64,000 nt of DNA from Rhynochetos jubatus (taxonomy: Eukaryota; Chordata; Aves; Eurypygiformes; Rhynochetidae), in the NCBI GenBank assembly GCA_027574665.1, contig CM050650.1, positions 95,267,086-95,331,085 of the forward strand. Reading direction: 5' to 3'. A program made the translations under genes and the position numbers. Below the pieces are notes generated by a model that made no database searches, was not told the DNA's origin, and saw only the letters and a list, made by a program, of their open reading frames with translations. This document shows, piece after piece, positions 1 to 13,445 of the stretch. Within the stretch, counting starts at the first letter, position 1. Every line of letters starts with the position of its first letter.

Positions 1-1155
1 TAAATCAGAAAATACTACAGAATAATTAAATAAAAAGTTTCAGAAACTTGAAAACTTACAAAAGTATGCTGACATGGAAGAAGGATAATGAGAAACTAAA
101 TGGTGCATTAGGACCTCTTAATGCTCTGTACATAAAGACAAAGCAAAGATTAGTAAGAAAGAGTAACACAGCTGGGGGTTAAGGGGGAAGAATAAAGGAC
201 TTATAAAAGCCAAAACCATAAAAAACAGTGAAAGGGGAAAATGCACAATGGTAAGATAAAAAGTGAGGAATAACTAGACAGGCGGTATTATGGCAGAAAA
301 GAACTGGGTGTTTCAATGGACTGCAAACTTACTGTAAATCAGCAGCATTATTTATGTTTCTGCCTAAATAAATCAAGAATAATTTCTTTATAGGGGAAAA
401 CTCTGCAGTGTATTACAAAAGTGCATAATGGTACTATTGGAGCTGTGATAATCTAAATTATATTCATGGGTCTAATAAAACATCTTACTTTTCCCTACAA
501 CCTCTGCTTCATTAAGTGGAACAATGCATGTAAGACATAGAAGGTAATTATGATGCTTTGTTTGGCATGGGATACATCTGGCAAATGCCTCGAGGACTGG
601 GCAGTGGTTAAATAAAAGAAAAAAAAAGTCTAATAGGAGACAGTTTAGAGGAAAGCAATACTAATTATTAGGAATGTGAAATTAAAAAATCAAGGGAAAG
701 AAGAAACTGAGGCAGCACATTGATATTTGGCTTAAAATATTAAGTAAAATGTAAAGGAAAGAAAGGGGTGATTAGGTATACCTCGTGTACTAATGGTAGA
801 ACAAGAAATAATATGCTTATTTTGCAACAAAATAATTTAATTTTTTTTTTTAGATACTAGGGTGAATTTACCAAGTACTTTGATGACTACCTAGGGAGGT
901 TGTAGGGTCTCAGTGCTAAGATATTTTTCAAGATAGGAGTCAGAGGTGGGATAACAGATCTTCAGTCTAAGCTGGGAAGTCATGCTTCACATAAAATGAC
1001 ATTTTCCTTGGAGCATGACTGTTCATTAAGAATCCTGTGAGTCTGTGATGTCTGTCATCACAGAGTAATTCCAGAAAGTTCTCATGATTGCCATAGTGTT
1101 GCCAGCTGACTTAGCTCCTGCATAAACTGTTCACAGCTTCTTCTGGCAGTGCAGT
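1..1155. other. AT-rich single-copy DNA, no gene seen
   Basis: No reading frame with family character and no recognisable repeat. Short A and T runs only. Nothing further can be supported. Confidence 0.6.
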
Positions 1156-1594
1156 TTTAGTGGGTTAACTGTGGCTGGCTGCCGTATGCCCAGCCAACTG
1201 CTCTCTCACTACCCCTCCTCAAACAGGACAGGAGGAGAAAATGAGATGGAAAAGCTCCTGGGCCAACATAAAGACAGAGAGTTTACTTACCAGTTACTAT
1301 CATGAGCATACCTGACTTGACACAAGTAATTTAATTTATTGCCAATTCAAATATATTTTGATAATGAGAAACAGACAAAGATCTAAACATCCTCTTTCCA
1401 TCCCCCTCTTCCCAAGGTCAACTTCACTCTCACTGCTGACTCCTCTGCCTCCTCCCTCCACCAAGCAGATCGATGTTGTGGTCAGTTCATAATATCTCCT
1501 CTATGCCACTTCCCCTTCTTCATGCTTTTCTCCTGCTCCAGCATGGGCTGTCCACCCCCCTTCTGCCAGCACCTTGACACCTACACCCACTACA
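1156..1594 (+). mobile_element. Solitary LTR remnant of an avian endogenous retrovirus
   Basis: The start resembles the avian LTR opening TGTGGTGGGTTGAC, followed by pyrimidine-rich blocks with 'acccctcctcaaacaggac' and 'tttaatttattgccaatt'. Later comes the family-typical 'gctccagcatgggctg', and the end reads 'cctacacccactaca', matching the remembered end of this LTR type. No internal coding region is present, so it is a solo LTR or an LTR fragment, shorter than the roughly 1-kb forms of the family I remember. A clear target duplication is not visible. It is an eroded fossil, older than the LTR at 13446. The class is unresolved. Confidence 0.65.
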
Positions 1595-4500
1595 GTAGAC
1601 AAGACAGTCCTGGACTGTAATAACTGCCGGTTTTGTGGTATCTTAACAGCAGTATAGCTACAGGTCATCAGTAACTTGTGTTCAACCTGCAATAATGAAG
1701 GCCAAATTACAATGCCAGTCCCTACTGGAGAGGAACAGGAGTTGGTTGATTTTGGGTGGGGAGACAGGGACAATAGTTACAATGGTACAGGTACATCTTC
1801 CTCAGTTATGCTGCAGTGTCTCTAAAGAGTTAATACCACTGAAGTTTTTTCTTTTGTTAGCCTACTAACTACATTTGTTCTCACTGTGTATCTACCCAGT
1901 TGTCCAAGGTCTCTTCAGCAGATCTATGTGTTCCATCAGAAAAGCCTATATCAGGCAGATAAAATCAGATAATCCAGACATCAGATAAACCTTTTACTTA
2001 AATTGATCTATTTTACACAATCACAATGAAATCAAAGGTTATTTTCTGTTGATCAGGTATGGAAATATAGGAAGATGTTGCAGACACCTAGGGAAACAAA
2101 CCTTGGATTTTTTGCTGGAACAGTTCAGCTCGTGATTGTATATACCTGCAAGAGTATCTGGGTCAGATCTTAACGAAAATCACATTATTTTCTGAAAAGT
2201 TAAATGTTCTAGGTGATTTAGTAATGTCAGTGGAATTTTTATCGTCCATATTATTTTCTACTGTCCACATATGTTTATGTCCATAGGAAGAAGTATTTAA
2301 TTATTTTAGATGTCCGTAAACCATGAATAACTATTCTTTTAGGTGACTTCCCACACAATAATATGAAATTTAATTCTGACAAAAAGTTTAGGTCTTCACT
2401 GAAACAGAAATGGAAAGAGGCCTGCCACAAGTCTTATGTTAAAATCATAACACTTTATGAATTTATTATTTTTATATTTTAAGGTTTTGGATCAAATTTT
2501 CTTGCAATCAGCATCTGAAGCAGGAAATATTTTTGAAGAAGAAGTATTTATTCTGGAAATTATTTTCATGACACAATCTTATTACATGATACATTTGTTA
2601 AATACAAACTATATACATACAGAGATAAAATATCTAGGTAATGTTATTCTGAGAAAAAATATACAGTTTACTGAGAGATAATGATGCAATAATTAGGTTA
2701 AACAACAGCTTTAAACAAGAAGAATCATATACAGTATCTTTTTGACATTCAAGATAAGATTTTGAATGTTTCCCTGTAATGTTATGTTTGTATACTGAGT
2801 AATATTTTCTATATGCAGTGTATAATTCCTGGTATCATAAGAGAAATTAAAACTTCAGCTTCAAATTCAGTTTTCCTTCTGGTTTATTTGTTGCTGTTGT
2901 ATATAGACACAGTCTTCAGGAGAAGGAAATTTCTTGATTAGTTCTTCAGAACATGTAGATTAGGATTAAGTTTTGGTTTTACCTTACCTTCCTCTATATT
3001 CTTTTTTGGCAAGAAATATTATTCAAAAAATGCTTGAATATCCTTTATCTATTCTGTGTTTAGGGTACTCAGTAAATCTCTTTTATATGGAGACTTTGTG
3101 ATGTGAGAATTTCAGCTATTTTAAAAACCATTCTCTTAAAAATCTTTCCTATATATTGACACCATAGAGAAAAGTATCACTTTGGATCACAGCACTCAGC
3201 TATTAATTCTTACACTCTATTACACTGCAGATGGTTTAAGGTGAAGGGCTCAATTCTCTGCTGCAATGAGTCACTTAGTAGGTTAGGCAAACAAATCTCT
3301 ATAGTAAACAGCTTCTCAGCTTCTGAAAGAAGAAAAGCTTTTCCTCCTTTTTCTCTATATCAATGTTTCAATTTTTCATTCTAAATGCTCAGTGATAAAA
3401 CATTTTACTTCATTAGTCAGTTATGTTCCTACAGAGTGCTCCTTGTATTGTTATTGCTTGATTTCACAAGTCCATTTCTGAAGAGGCATGAACAGGGGAA
3501 GTTGCTAGGGAAAGAGTGAGAACAGCATCTATATTTAGTCTCACAGTCTCCCAGTATATTCTAAATAACAGCAGATTTAGTGGCCATCATAATGGGCATT
3601 CTTCATCCATATTTGTCCTATACTCTGTGCTTTCTTCTCAGATACTCTTATTATGTGTGGTGCAGCTAGGAGCATTACTGTGGTGGTGAGCACATCTTAC
3701 ACAATTGAACAAGCTTCTCAACAATGGTTTACTTGGAAAATTCAATATTTCTCATTCATATGGTGGAGATAATGCTCTCGGTGCAGTGTCTGTGACTGAG
3801 TAGCTTCTTACTTGGTAAACTTTCCTAATTTGCACCTGTCAATCTACATCTCACCTGTAGGGCCATCTTCCATTCTGACAATGGTTTTGAAGATGAGTTA
3901 TGAGGTTAAAGCCCAGTTATTGATATTCCTCCTGTAGTCTGGTAGTATTCCCTTATGTAGCTGCAGAGTGAAGTCAGTTATCTGTTGTGTGTCAGAAGGG
4001 AAGTGTGGAAATGGAAAATGTGAACTCAATATCTTTAAACTAAACCCCAGAACTTACTGAGATATGTTACTATCTTCTTGTCTATAATGCAACTGTATTT
4101 TTGTAATCTTAATTCTTAAAGTTGGACAAAGATGTAGAATTATGATGCTATTAGATAAGAATCTAATCACTTTTCTCAAGGTCAGGGGAAAAAATGAACG
4201 AAATTAATGCCTCTGAACTAATACTCAGTATTTTTTATAAACCCTTGAACTGTTTTTTGTTGAGGAACAACCTTTTCAAAGTATTTTGTCATACGTGCCA
4301 GCTTGTGTTGGCTTCTTGGATAACAGTGTTTTTGATATATAGGTATATTAGCAAGTTATATTTGTTCTTTTTTCCCCAGCTTTTTACTTTTTAGGTTGCT
4401 TGAGAGCTCACACTGCCAGAAATGTGTGCATTATGAGCTAGGTTCCACTTCTTTGATTAAGCAAATAGTTCCATCCATTTCACTAGCACAGTTCTTGAAG

Positions 4501-6290
4501 TATAGGACAGTGTAATGAAACCACAAAATTTGCGCTGATATATACTGTATTTGCACTTCCTATTTTGAAGCATAATTTTCTATTACTGCCAGGAGATATT
4601 GCATGTCAGTCTCTATCTTCATACCCTCTTTCTTTGTTCTCTGGGCCCTTTTCACTTTGATTTGATAGTATAGCTGAGATTCCATTGTATTATGGCTTTA
4701 ATTTAATGGCAGCAATTTATTAGGGGTGAAAAATATCTGAAATTTTAATTCAGAAAATATTTTATTGTTATTGAGCATAAGGAATCAAATTTATGCAAAT
4801 TCTGAACACTTACTGATAAAAAACTTAATATGAGTTGATCAAGTGCTAGTCTTTGAGGAGCTTTGTGAAATTTCAGCTCTGAAGGTAATTCACAAATGAC
4901 CATTTCCAAAAGTTAACATATTTAGAAATAGATTAAATAAAAACTTGAATACTGTTATTACATTTAAGAGATTGATCAATACATTACTAATTGTATTTAT
5001 ACATGAGATCTTTACTTTGAAAAGTCCCTGGAGAGAATCTGAGTATTTTTCTTTACTAAAATGCTAATTTCATGAGCAGTAGGATCATTGTTGTGATTAA
5101 CATTGGAAACATAGAAATAAATGAAGCCTGGTTTTGCTTTAAACAGTCCTTGACTTGGAGCTTCAGCACATACGTCTATTTTTTAAAACCTTTATGAAGA
5201 AAAATATAATACGACTTTCCTTATTACTTTTTATTTCACCTACCAGTCTGATGCTGGACCCTAGCAGGCACGGCAAATAAAGAAAAATATATAACCGACT
5301 TTCAAGGAGGAATGCAAAATACGAATGGTAATATACTTGGTGGTTGCATAAAACAAACAAATAAATTGGTATAAACCCAAAGGTGAGTAACACCCTTATG
5401 ACTAGGAAAAAAGCCTGATAATGGAGAGGGTGGGTCATGCTGTGAGAGGAATTAAGAAATGTGACCGGTACTCGAGGCTGATTGGAGGCAAATGATGTTA
5501 TTGATATAACCTCTGTGGGTCTTTTTTGGTTAGTTTTTATGAATTGAGGTATATGAATTCCACTTAAATAGGGTAAAGGAAATGGAGGCCATTATCACTC
5601 CTATTAATATATCGAGGAAAGTTAGAACTTATGACCTGATGAACCAAATTTGTGTAACAGACAGAATGGACATGGAGGGAAAACAATAACAATAGTATCT
5701 TATAAAGAAAAAGTATTTTTTTACTGGCAAAGAACATCTAAAAATATTAGTTTTATGCCAGGTTGGGCTTGTCTTTCTTCCTCCTTAAACTTAAAATCCA
5801 TCCTGTTTAACATGTTCTAACCATTAATTGCAAGAAATGTAAAGTGTTATGATTCAATAAATTCAGCAAGAATTGAAGTATATTTATAGGATACATTGCT
5901 TATTTTGGTAGCACATCAGCAAGCATAAATATGTGTTATTTCAGTTTATGATCTCTCTTAATTTGTCATGGGGAAAACCAGACATTGCACCTACAAGACA
6001 TTCCAGCTCCCTCCTCTCTTCATCTTTACTTCCTTTTTTGCTTGAAAGTTCCTTACAAGTGTTAATAGTCAAGCCTCTTCTGCAAGAATACTGTGGTAAA
6101 ATGTATGAATTATTTTTTATATAGCCAAAAATAAGCTGGAAACTCTGAACGTTTGAAAGCTTTTCAACAGCGGAAAAAGCAGAAATTTCATCTTACTATA
6201 AGAAATACTAAGTTAGATGCACTGCATATGTTCACTGGTATTTTGGCTTCTTCAAATGCCAGAATGCCTGTAATATAATAATTTTTGTTT

Positions 6291-6310
6291 AAAAAAAAAA
6301 AAAAAAAAAA
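6291..6310. repeat. Poly-A run (20 bases)
   Basis: Twenty uninterrupted A residues. No SINE or processed transcript is recognisable upstream, so it is listed as a simple repeat. Confidence 0.9.
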
Positions 6311-9300
6311 GTGAGGGATGTAAATTACTATCTAGAAAATTTGAAAAGAAGTATCTTTGTGAATTTACCTTCTCACAGAAATGAAAAGAAAGAGAGAGAG
6401 AAAGAACATGAGAAGATCCATACGGGAGCCAGTAAGTCGCTCAGCTATTGAACAAAGAACTCTAGCTCCCCTCCCTTTTAAGTTTCTTCCATGCATGAAT
6501 TGGTGTCCTTGTTTGGTTTTCAGAAATATCCATTTTATTTGCTAGAGATTCGGCTCCCTTCACAAACCAGTGCAAAATGTGGCATGCCTAAAGGCAGCAT
6601 TTTCTAAGTGATTTAGAATTTAACTCCTTGAAGTCTCTGAAAATCCCTTCTCTTCTATCTCTTCCATAAAAGCACTACTGGGACCCAGACAATCTCCTAA
6701 GTAGCAGATCCAGAACCTGATTAGATTCCCATTAACTGTCAGGAGAATTTTGACACTTACTTCAGATGAGAGCAGTACTAGGTGTGCAATCCTGTGGTAA
6801 TCATGATTTTGAGATCTTAAAATTCACCTTTCCATGGAGTATTATAGTCATCAGTATTATGGAAACACCATTTTGTAATTAGTCATTTCATTTCTTAAAC
6901 GTCAGTCTTTAAGATATACTTGAGTATCAGGAAGCCTCGAAGAACTGGGTATAATGCTGTTTCCATTAGGTCTTGCTGAATTACAGATTACAGCATAAAT
7001 CGGATCCCAAAGAAGCAAATGTAGAACAAAGTGGTGAGAAAACATCCCAGAGTTTTATATTTTGGTATTTGTGTACTTGTATACTACCTTCTTAAAGCCT
7101 CTGCAAATAGGACATGCATTTTTGTAATCATAAATGTTGTCTACATGCATTTTTATAAACATCATAAATAGAAAATCCTTCGAATTCACATTGGGAAATG
7201 TCACTTTATCTACATGTGTCTTGAACATGATAGCAGTGTTGGAATCTGAGATTTTTAGGAGGACAAATTTGTGTGAAACATATTACTAGCCTATGACTTT
7301 TTGGCAAAATTTAAAAGGATACACTCTACTGTCATAACAAGGTACGTTTGCAAACATGCCCTTAAAATAGCTATTGGTGGAGTCATTTACCACCAGAGAA
7401 TTGAGAAAACTATATTACTTTTAGTGCCAACAGATTTTTACTTATAGCACCCAGGCTAAACCACGGCTTGGACAGCTCTTTGAGCATATCGTATTAATCT
7501 AAAGCCATATTTATTATTCTCTTTTCTGACATTATCTTCTCTTGGCATTAAAACTCATCTACACAAGAAAAATGACTGTGGCTTCTTGGGATTTAGAAAT
7601 ACAATTTTAGTAAGAGCAAACTAAACTGTTTCAATTACAATCATTAGTGAAATATGGAGGGGAGGGGGGTTGCAGTGCTGTTATAATTAAAATTTTGTCG
7701 AAGTTAGCTTTGTTATTCCTTGTTATCAAAGAATTATAACTCTAGAGTGAACACTGAGAAATTTCTGAATAAGCTTTCTTTTTATTCATAAACAATTTTC
7801 TTCTCAAGTAAACAAAGGAAAAGCAATGGGACATATAATTTAATGTCATGCATCCTATCTCCACCACAACCTTTTTTGAAGTTGGACACCATGTGTGAGA
7901 TAGGGTGCAATAAAAGTTTGTGCAGTTCATGATATCTCTGGACCACAGATGGGCAGACTCAGGGCTGTTAAAGTAGTCCGGTCTTCCAGACTGGAAAGAG
8001 GAATTCCTGGAAATGATCTCTGACAGAGTGGCAGCGCCTCAGTGTTCAGACTGGTATACATAAAATTTTTTCTTGCATTGCTGGAATAAGAAAATGTATA
8101 GTGCAATCATTTGTGTATTACAGTTATAGTATCCATAAAGTTGGTGTAACTACTGAGGTTTTATTCTGAAATCACTGAAAACAGACCATGGCCCTTTTCT
8201 CTTTACATGTTTTTCCTTTAAGCAATAAATTTTGAATTACTGCTTAGAATATAGGCGGCTTTATTTGTTTACTTGATGTATTTAGTCAGGTTCAGAAATA
8301 TTTTGGTAACAAGTGTCCTGTTGTGATGAATTCATTTTATATGCATAGCAAAAGGACTGATCTGAACGAACTGATTTTGTATTAAAATGACTCCCACATG
8401 TATCTCTGTAGATGTTCTGCTTTAATCAAAGATTAATTAGGAGTTAGTAGACACTTATTTTTTTGATAACATTGTTTTGGAAATTGAGACTACAGTCATC
8501 CTTGTTGTCACTTAGGGCCAAATTTATGATTTTGTGCTTAGAATTCTATCAGAGACAAATGGAACACTTACTGCTATTAACTACTGTGGTAATATCTATC
8601 AATATGATGATGATAGACTAAACAAGAGATTTTACTTTTTAAAACGTTTAGACAGAGGATGAAAGGGGAAGAGAGGTGAAGGTACCTATATCATACAGAC
8701 TGGTATTCCAAGTCCAAAATTTAGAACTTAAAATCTTCACTCAGGTGCTCTCCAGTTCTAAACAGGTTATGTGCTATTCTCTTCTCCCTAGAAGGGAGAG
8801 TTTTATGACACTTAACTATATGCTCTAAGCTTATGCCAAACTGAATAGCTAAATGCTAAATTTTGAGCACTAGGGTATTTATCTCTACCCTGTGAGGCAG
8901 GGTCTGGGATCCATGCCCCTCTCTGCCAGCTGGCTGTTCTAAAGAAAAGAGAAATAATTCACACTTGTGCTCTTTCTGTGGCTGAAAGATTATTTAATTA
9001 CTTCATGCAAAGTGGAACACATTCAGTAGGAAAAATTAAAAGTATATTGATGATCCAGTCAAATGTGTGCCTGAATCTTGTGTATATATCTTGAATTATT
9101 TTTTTATTGGTCTATGTATCAGATGGAGTCTTGCCTAGTAGCAAAGAACTCATCATGAGATAGTTACCTAAAACCCAATCGAGTCCCACTAGAAGCCTGC
9201 TGAGTTTCATTTTACTATGCTATATTTATACTAACTGATACCTGGATTAGCTGATTGAAGGTTAGCTCAGGCATGTCTGCAAGAGCTCCATCTTGCACCT

Positions 9301-9547
9301 TTGTAGAGAATACTGAAACAGGATTATTTGTTTCCTGGAAATAAGAACAGGTAAAGCAAAACTTGGCAAGAAACACTTTCTCATCCATATTTTCTGCAGA
9401 TTAAAAACTGTATGCAGTAAATCAATTTTTATGGATCACAGTTTTAGATGCCATTATACACAGTGTTTTGTTGTGAGCTGATAACAACTCAGTTGTAGGC
9501 TTCTATGTAACTTTGGCTATGTTTTATATATATGTATATGTACACAT

Positions 9548-9569
9548 ACTTCTAGATTACTCTAGAAGT
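9548..9569. repeat. Perfect small hairpin, 9-bp arms
   Basis: The arms acttctaga and tctagaagt are exact reverse complements with a 4-base loop (ttac). It lies next to a TA-rich stretch. This is probably incidental. Confidence 0.7.
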
Positions 9570-10054
9570 TATGCTAATGTACCAAGAAAGCTTTAGTTGT
9601 AAATCTGCTACTGTTTGTTCAGCACTTTAGGAAAAGGCAGAAACAGGACTAGAGCGAAAATTTCCTGTCCAGTACCCAATGCAACTGAACATTTTGCTTC
9701 TGCAACACAATAACTGACTTTGTGATAGTTTACTATGAATTTGAAATATGAAATTCTGAAATATACTAGCAATGCCAGGTTTATTTTATTTTCTATTATT
9801 GTCTTCTTTTGGAAATGATAATTAACTGCCTCTATAGAGGCAGAAGAATGAAAATAGTTTTGACTTGGTTGATAAGATATAACCCCACTTCAAATATGGA
9901 AATAATGTGCTATGATATACAACAAGACAAAACCCACCCTAATATGCTGGGGTTTGTGTGTGTGTGGCTGCCTCACACAGCTCTAATTTACAGTCACTTA
10001 TTCATTCTTTCAGTATTCTGTACACAGATAACAGAAACATAACCACCATTTACT

Positions 10055-10075
10055 AAAAAAAAAAAAAAAAAAAAA
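10055..10075. repeat. Poly-A run (about 21 bases)
   Basis: An uninterrupted A run in AT-rich DNA with no recognisable element in front of it. Confidence 0.9.
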
Positions 10076-10813
10076 TTATGAAAATAGGTACATATATATT
10101 ATAATACTGAAGGTCAGTTATGAGACTGATAGGCTAGGGTAGACTCAGATTTCTCAGTAGGGAAACCATACAATGCAATTTCAGAAATTGGACTGCCACC
10201 CATTACTACGGTCCTTATCCAACAATATATGGTCATCAACAATATAAAGTGATTTGGTATGTGGTTAAGTGAATGACCCCAAAGAGTTTGCCTAAACACA
10301 GATGTCTAGTGTCATTTGAGATGCCACTGGGTACCTTCCTGACTTCCAGCTGCTACTCCCAAAGGACAGGAGCCCCTACAGGTCCTGTGTTGCATCTTGC
10401 AGCCCAGCAGCAGTAACATGTATATTCAAGAGTGCTTTAACACCATGAAGCATCCATCCTTAGATAACTGAACCTTATTCCAAGACACAAGATTTATTCT
10501 GAGATAATGTAATGTATATGTAAGTACCTGTGTGATGGTGGGTAGTAATAGAAGTTTGTTAACTGAACTTCCACATCAGACAGTAAAGTCTGTAGAGACA
10601 GAAGAGCAGTTCGGTTCACTATAAAAGCGGTCCTAAAGTAAACAGCCTATTACTGCTTAGCTTGCGCTCTTGAATCCATCAACTGCATTTACTAGATCTC
10701 CATTGCATACAATGTAAGCCTTGACACCCCATATATCTGTAGACGCTTTAATGTAGACACCTAAATATAAATGTTTTAATCTTGAACTGTATCCTGCCCT
10801 AGATATTTACTCT

Positions 10814-10984
10814 TAGATGTTAACAGCTGAGTTAGTCACCCCAGGGTCTTCTATAGTGAATAGAAATTTTAGATCCATTTTAGAGTTCTGCTTTTGATTA
10901 GATGAAGTGCATGCCAGCAGTACCTATTTCTCTCCTTTTACTGTAAAGGGACCCTGGGGTGACTAGCTCAGCCATTAATATCTA
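10814..10984. repeat. Inverted repeat, 35-bp arms, MITE-like
   Basis: The arm at 10814-10848 and the reverse complement of 10950-10984 match at 31 of 35 positions by eye. The shared core is 'agtcaccccagggtc'. The spacer is 101 bp. Both outer ends carry TA next to GAT or its complement, which would fit a TA target duplication and a small non-autonomous DNA transposon. That family assignment is inference, since the termini do not match a mariner end I can name. A weaker third copy of the arm follows at about 10995-11042, in the same orientation as the first arm. The arms are diverged, so the structure is old. It could also be a folded RNA or a conserved palindrome. Confidence 0.6.
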
Positions 10985-13249
10985 CTAGTTCCTGAAATCT
11001 ACTAAGTTAGTCGTTCACCCAGTTTCTTTACTATGAGGTTTCCTCACTATCTTAAATGTAATAACATTCTCAAAAGCACTAGTATGCTAGAAAGTAGAAT
11101 ATGAAAAGTTAAAATATTTTTTTCATGCCACAGAATTTACAATACCAAAAAGAACTACTGGCTGCATACGTGTTTCTGCCATCTACTGGTTTTTTTACTT
11201 GAAAAATGACCTACCGAGTTTTTTACCAGATTTTTACATTTGATGTTAACCAATTAAAAGTGCTTGTTAAAATGATACCAGCAACCAACCTTCTCCACAA
11301 AAGTAACGAGCCAAAAAAACGCTCAATTCCTAATATTTCCACCTAAAATTTAATTTTACTTAAAAATACAAACCCTAGAAGAAATGTGTGAAAACTGTCA
11401 AAACTTTTAAAAAATTAAATTTCCAGTCCTATAGCAAAAATAATAACAATTCAGGGCAAGAATAGGCCTCCTGTGAAGCAAAAAGCTCTCAGATCTTTGT
11501 ATTGATGTTAGTCTGAAGATATATGGTGCAATCTGGTTTCTTTCTTGCCTTATATTAAATTGAAACACCAACTCCCATTATACCTGACTCTGGTACTTCA
11601 GTGTAGTAAAAAGTTTGAAAATAATGCTAGCCAGGAAGCAACTTTATTAGTGAGGAAATTTTACTGTCTTCATGTGAAGTATATGTTCTGTACCTGAAGT
11701 AAATTGTATATTAGTGATTCATGAGTACTATTCAAATAATGTTAGTTGCAATGATAAGTAGTAATGTGAGAGAGAGGATCATGTTGGAGAAATTAGGGAT
11801 CCTATTGATACCAGGCAATGACATATATTATACCAAGGACAAAAGAATATAAAACCTTCTAATTTTATTAACTATTAAAATATTTTCCCTGGAGTGTGAG
11901 GTATGTATTGCTCAGCTGAAGTAACTATATAGCTTTTCAAGTTGTAAAACTGTACTTCACAGCACTAGATGATCTTGTTTGGTTAGGATTTCTGTTCTTC
12001 CATTTCTACTAGTAGCAACTTACTGCCAATATTAAAAAAAATAATGTAGAAACAGTTTGGGTGGAAAACCTTCAGATGCTACCTAACTTGGTTTTCATAC
12101 ACAAAAGGGCTTTCTCATTGTATTTTTCTCATCCTGAGTGTCTCTTTGCATGCACAACTTACATTACATTTCAGAATCTTGCTGAATCGGGTGTCCCCTT
12201 GATTTCTCAGGCTGCGTGTCTGAAAATGGAAACACCTAAAATCATTCATTCACTCAGAAATTTAAGCTGTCATAGGTATACATTATTCAATGTGCTTCTT
12301 ACAGTATTTGAGAACGATCACTATAATGTTATATTAATAAGGAAGTTCTCTGTGAGTATGATTTAACAAAAGCATTTCCATAAAACTTTCAAAACATATA
12401 GCTTCAATTTTATTATATTTCCCTGCAGAGTTAGCAGTGAAAACATTTCAAAATTGTAGTATTATATCACAGACAGGACTGGAAGGCATTTAGAAATAAA
12501 CCAGTCTCATTTACCTGTCTAAGTAAGATGAAATGGAAAAAATAAACTGTATATTGTGACAAGCAGTGTAGATTAAAAGAAATTATTTGGCATCTAAAGT
12601 GTCATTTAAAACATGGATGAGGAAAGATTTTTAAAAACCTACTGTAGGACAGAACTAGTGTGAATTGGCAGACCTCCATTGGTTGCGTTGGAACTTTGCC
12701 TATTACATTAGCTGAAGATCTGAGTTTATATGAGTTTTAACTTCACAACATCCCTTAAATCACCAGGAATAAGACACCTTAGTGACTCAGTAAATCAAGG
12801 CAAGATCAAATAATTATTAAAAAGTAAATGAGAACTGTTCTTTAGTGCAATACTATTTTATTTTGAATAACATTTCATACAAATGCATCCCAAGATACTT
12901 TACAAGAAAAGATATAAATAATATAATTATGTGCTTTAATAATAAATAATAGATTAAAAGCTGTTAAGGGTGTTGGAGAAGCAGTTTCATCTTAGGTTTA
13001 GAATGGAATGAAGAGTTTGTGGCATGAAACACAGCAAGGATGCTAGCTTAATGATAGAGGAGGAAAACCTCAACCCAAAATCTGAATGAAAGGACAAGGG
13101 GAAAAAAAGGAATTTTCCTAGGTGAAGTCTTCTGTGCAAAAGAGCCTGAATTTCTTAACCCTCTGAGGAGTAATCCAACTACCAGATTACAAACTACTCA
13201 AGAAATGGGAACATTGAGGCCTTCTGATCAGAGCTGTTTTGCCTTGCAG
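10985..13249. other. AT-rich single-copy DNA, no gene seen
   Basis: Apart from the degenerate third palindrome arm at its start and a weak LINE-tail-like patch (12468-12520), no gene or recent repeat is recognisable. Confidence 0.5.
12468..12520 (-). mobile_element. Possible old CR1/L3-type LINE 3' tail
   Basis: The string 'cacagacaggactggaagg' followed by 'aaataaaccagtc' resembles the reverse complement of an old CR1-type 3' end, as in '...ggactggaagggacct...'. Only about 50 bp are readable. The call is weak and could be chance. Confidence 0.25.
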
Positions 13250-13353
13250 AAAGAAGAGACCGTAGCCTGGGCAAATTTTATTATACTGAGCCTCATCCAG
13301 AGCTTTATGAGGAGGGAAGAGTTAGTGTCCCAGCCCTCCGGTCCCCTCCACAA
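13250..13353 (+). CDS. Candidate 104-bp internal coding exon, product unknown
   Basis: The segment is preceded by a good 3' splice site: branch-like 'ttctgatc', then the pyrimidine-rich 'gctgttttgccttgcag'. It is followed by a strong 5' splice site, CACAA|GTAAGAG. One frame, entered after two bases, is open for exactly 34 codons and ends in phase 0. It includes the composition-rich run KFYYTEPHPELYEE and later VPALRSPP. A second frame is also open, so the open frame alone is not decisive. Base composition is clearly richer in G and C than the flanks. I do not recognise the product. A solo LTR begins 92 bp downstream. It may be an exon of a large-intron gene that spans this region, or a chance pseudo-exon. 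Confidence 0.25.
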
Positions 13354-13445
13354 GTAAGAGGATCTTTAAAAGAATGACCCTGGTCGTTTATTTGTTTTGT
13401 TTTCTGTTAAAAATATAGGAGGAGGGAGAGGGGAACCTACCCTTG

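Larger units (their letters stand above)
1595..10813. other. AT-rich single-copy DNA, no gene seen
   Basis: A long stretch without a supported gene or recent transposon. It contains two long A runs (6291-6310 and 10055-10075), a small hairpin (9548-9569) and a G-rich patch near 7661-7674. The open frames in it are short and have no recognisable motifs. Unrecognised old repeats may be present. Confidence 0.5.

Noticed and set aside
7661-7674. G-rich patch as a quadruplex
   Set aside because: Only two G runs, too few for an intramolecular quadruplex of normal type.
6291-10075. Poly-A runs as possible SINE or processed-transcript tails
   Set aside because: No SINE head, tRNA-like box or exon-like body precedes them, and no target duplication was seen.
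12061-12366. 101-codon open frame, plus strand
   Set aside because: No motif and no supporting context. Its length is within chance expectation for this much AT-rich DNA on two strands.
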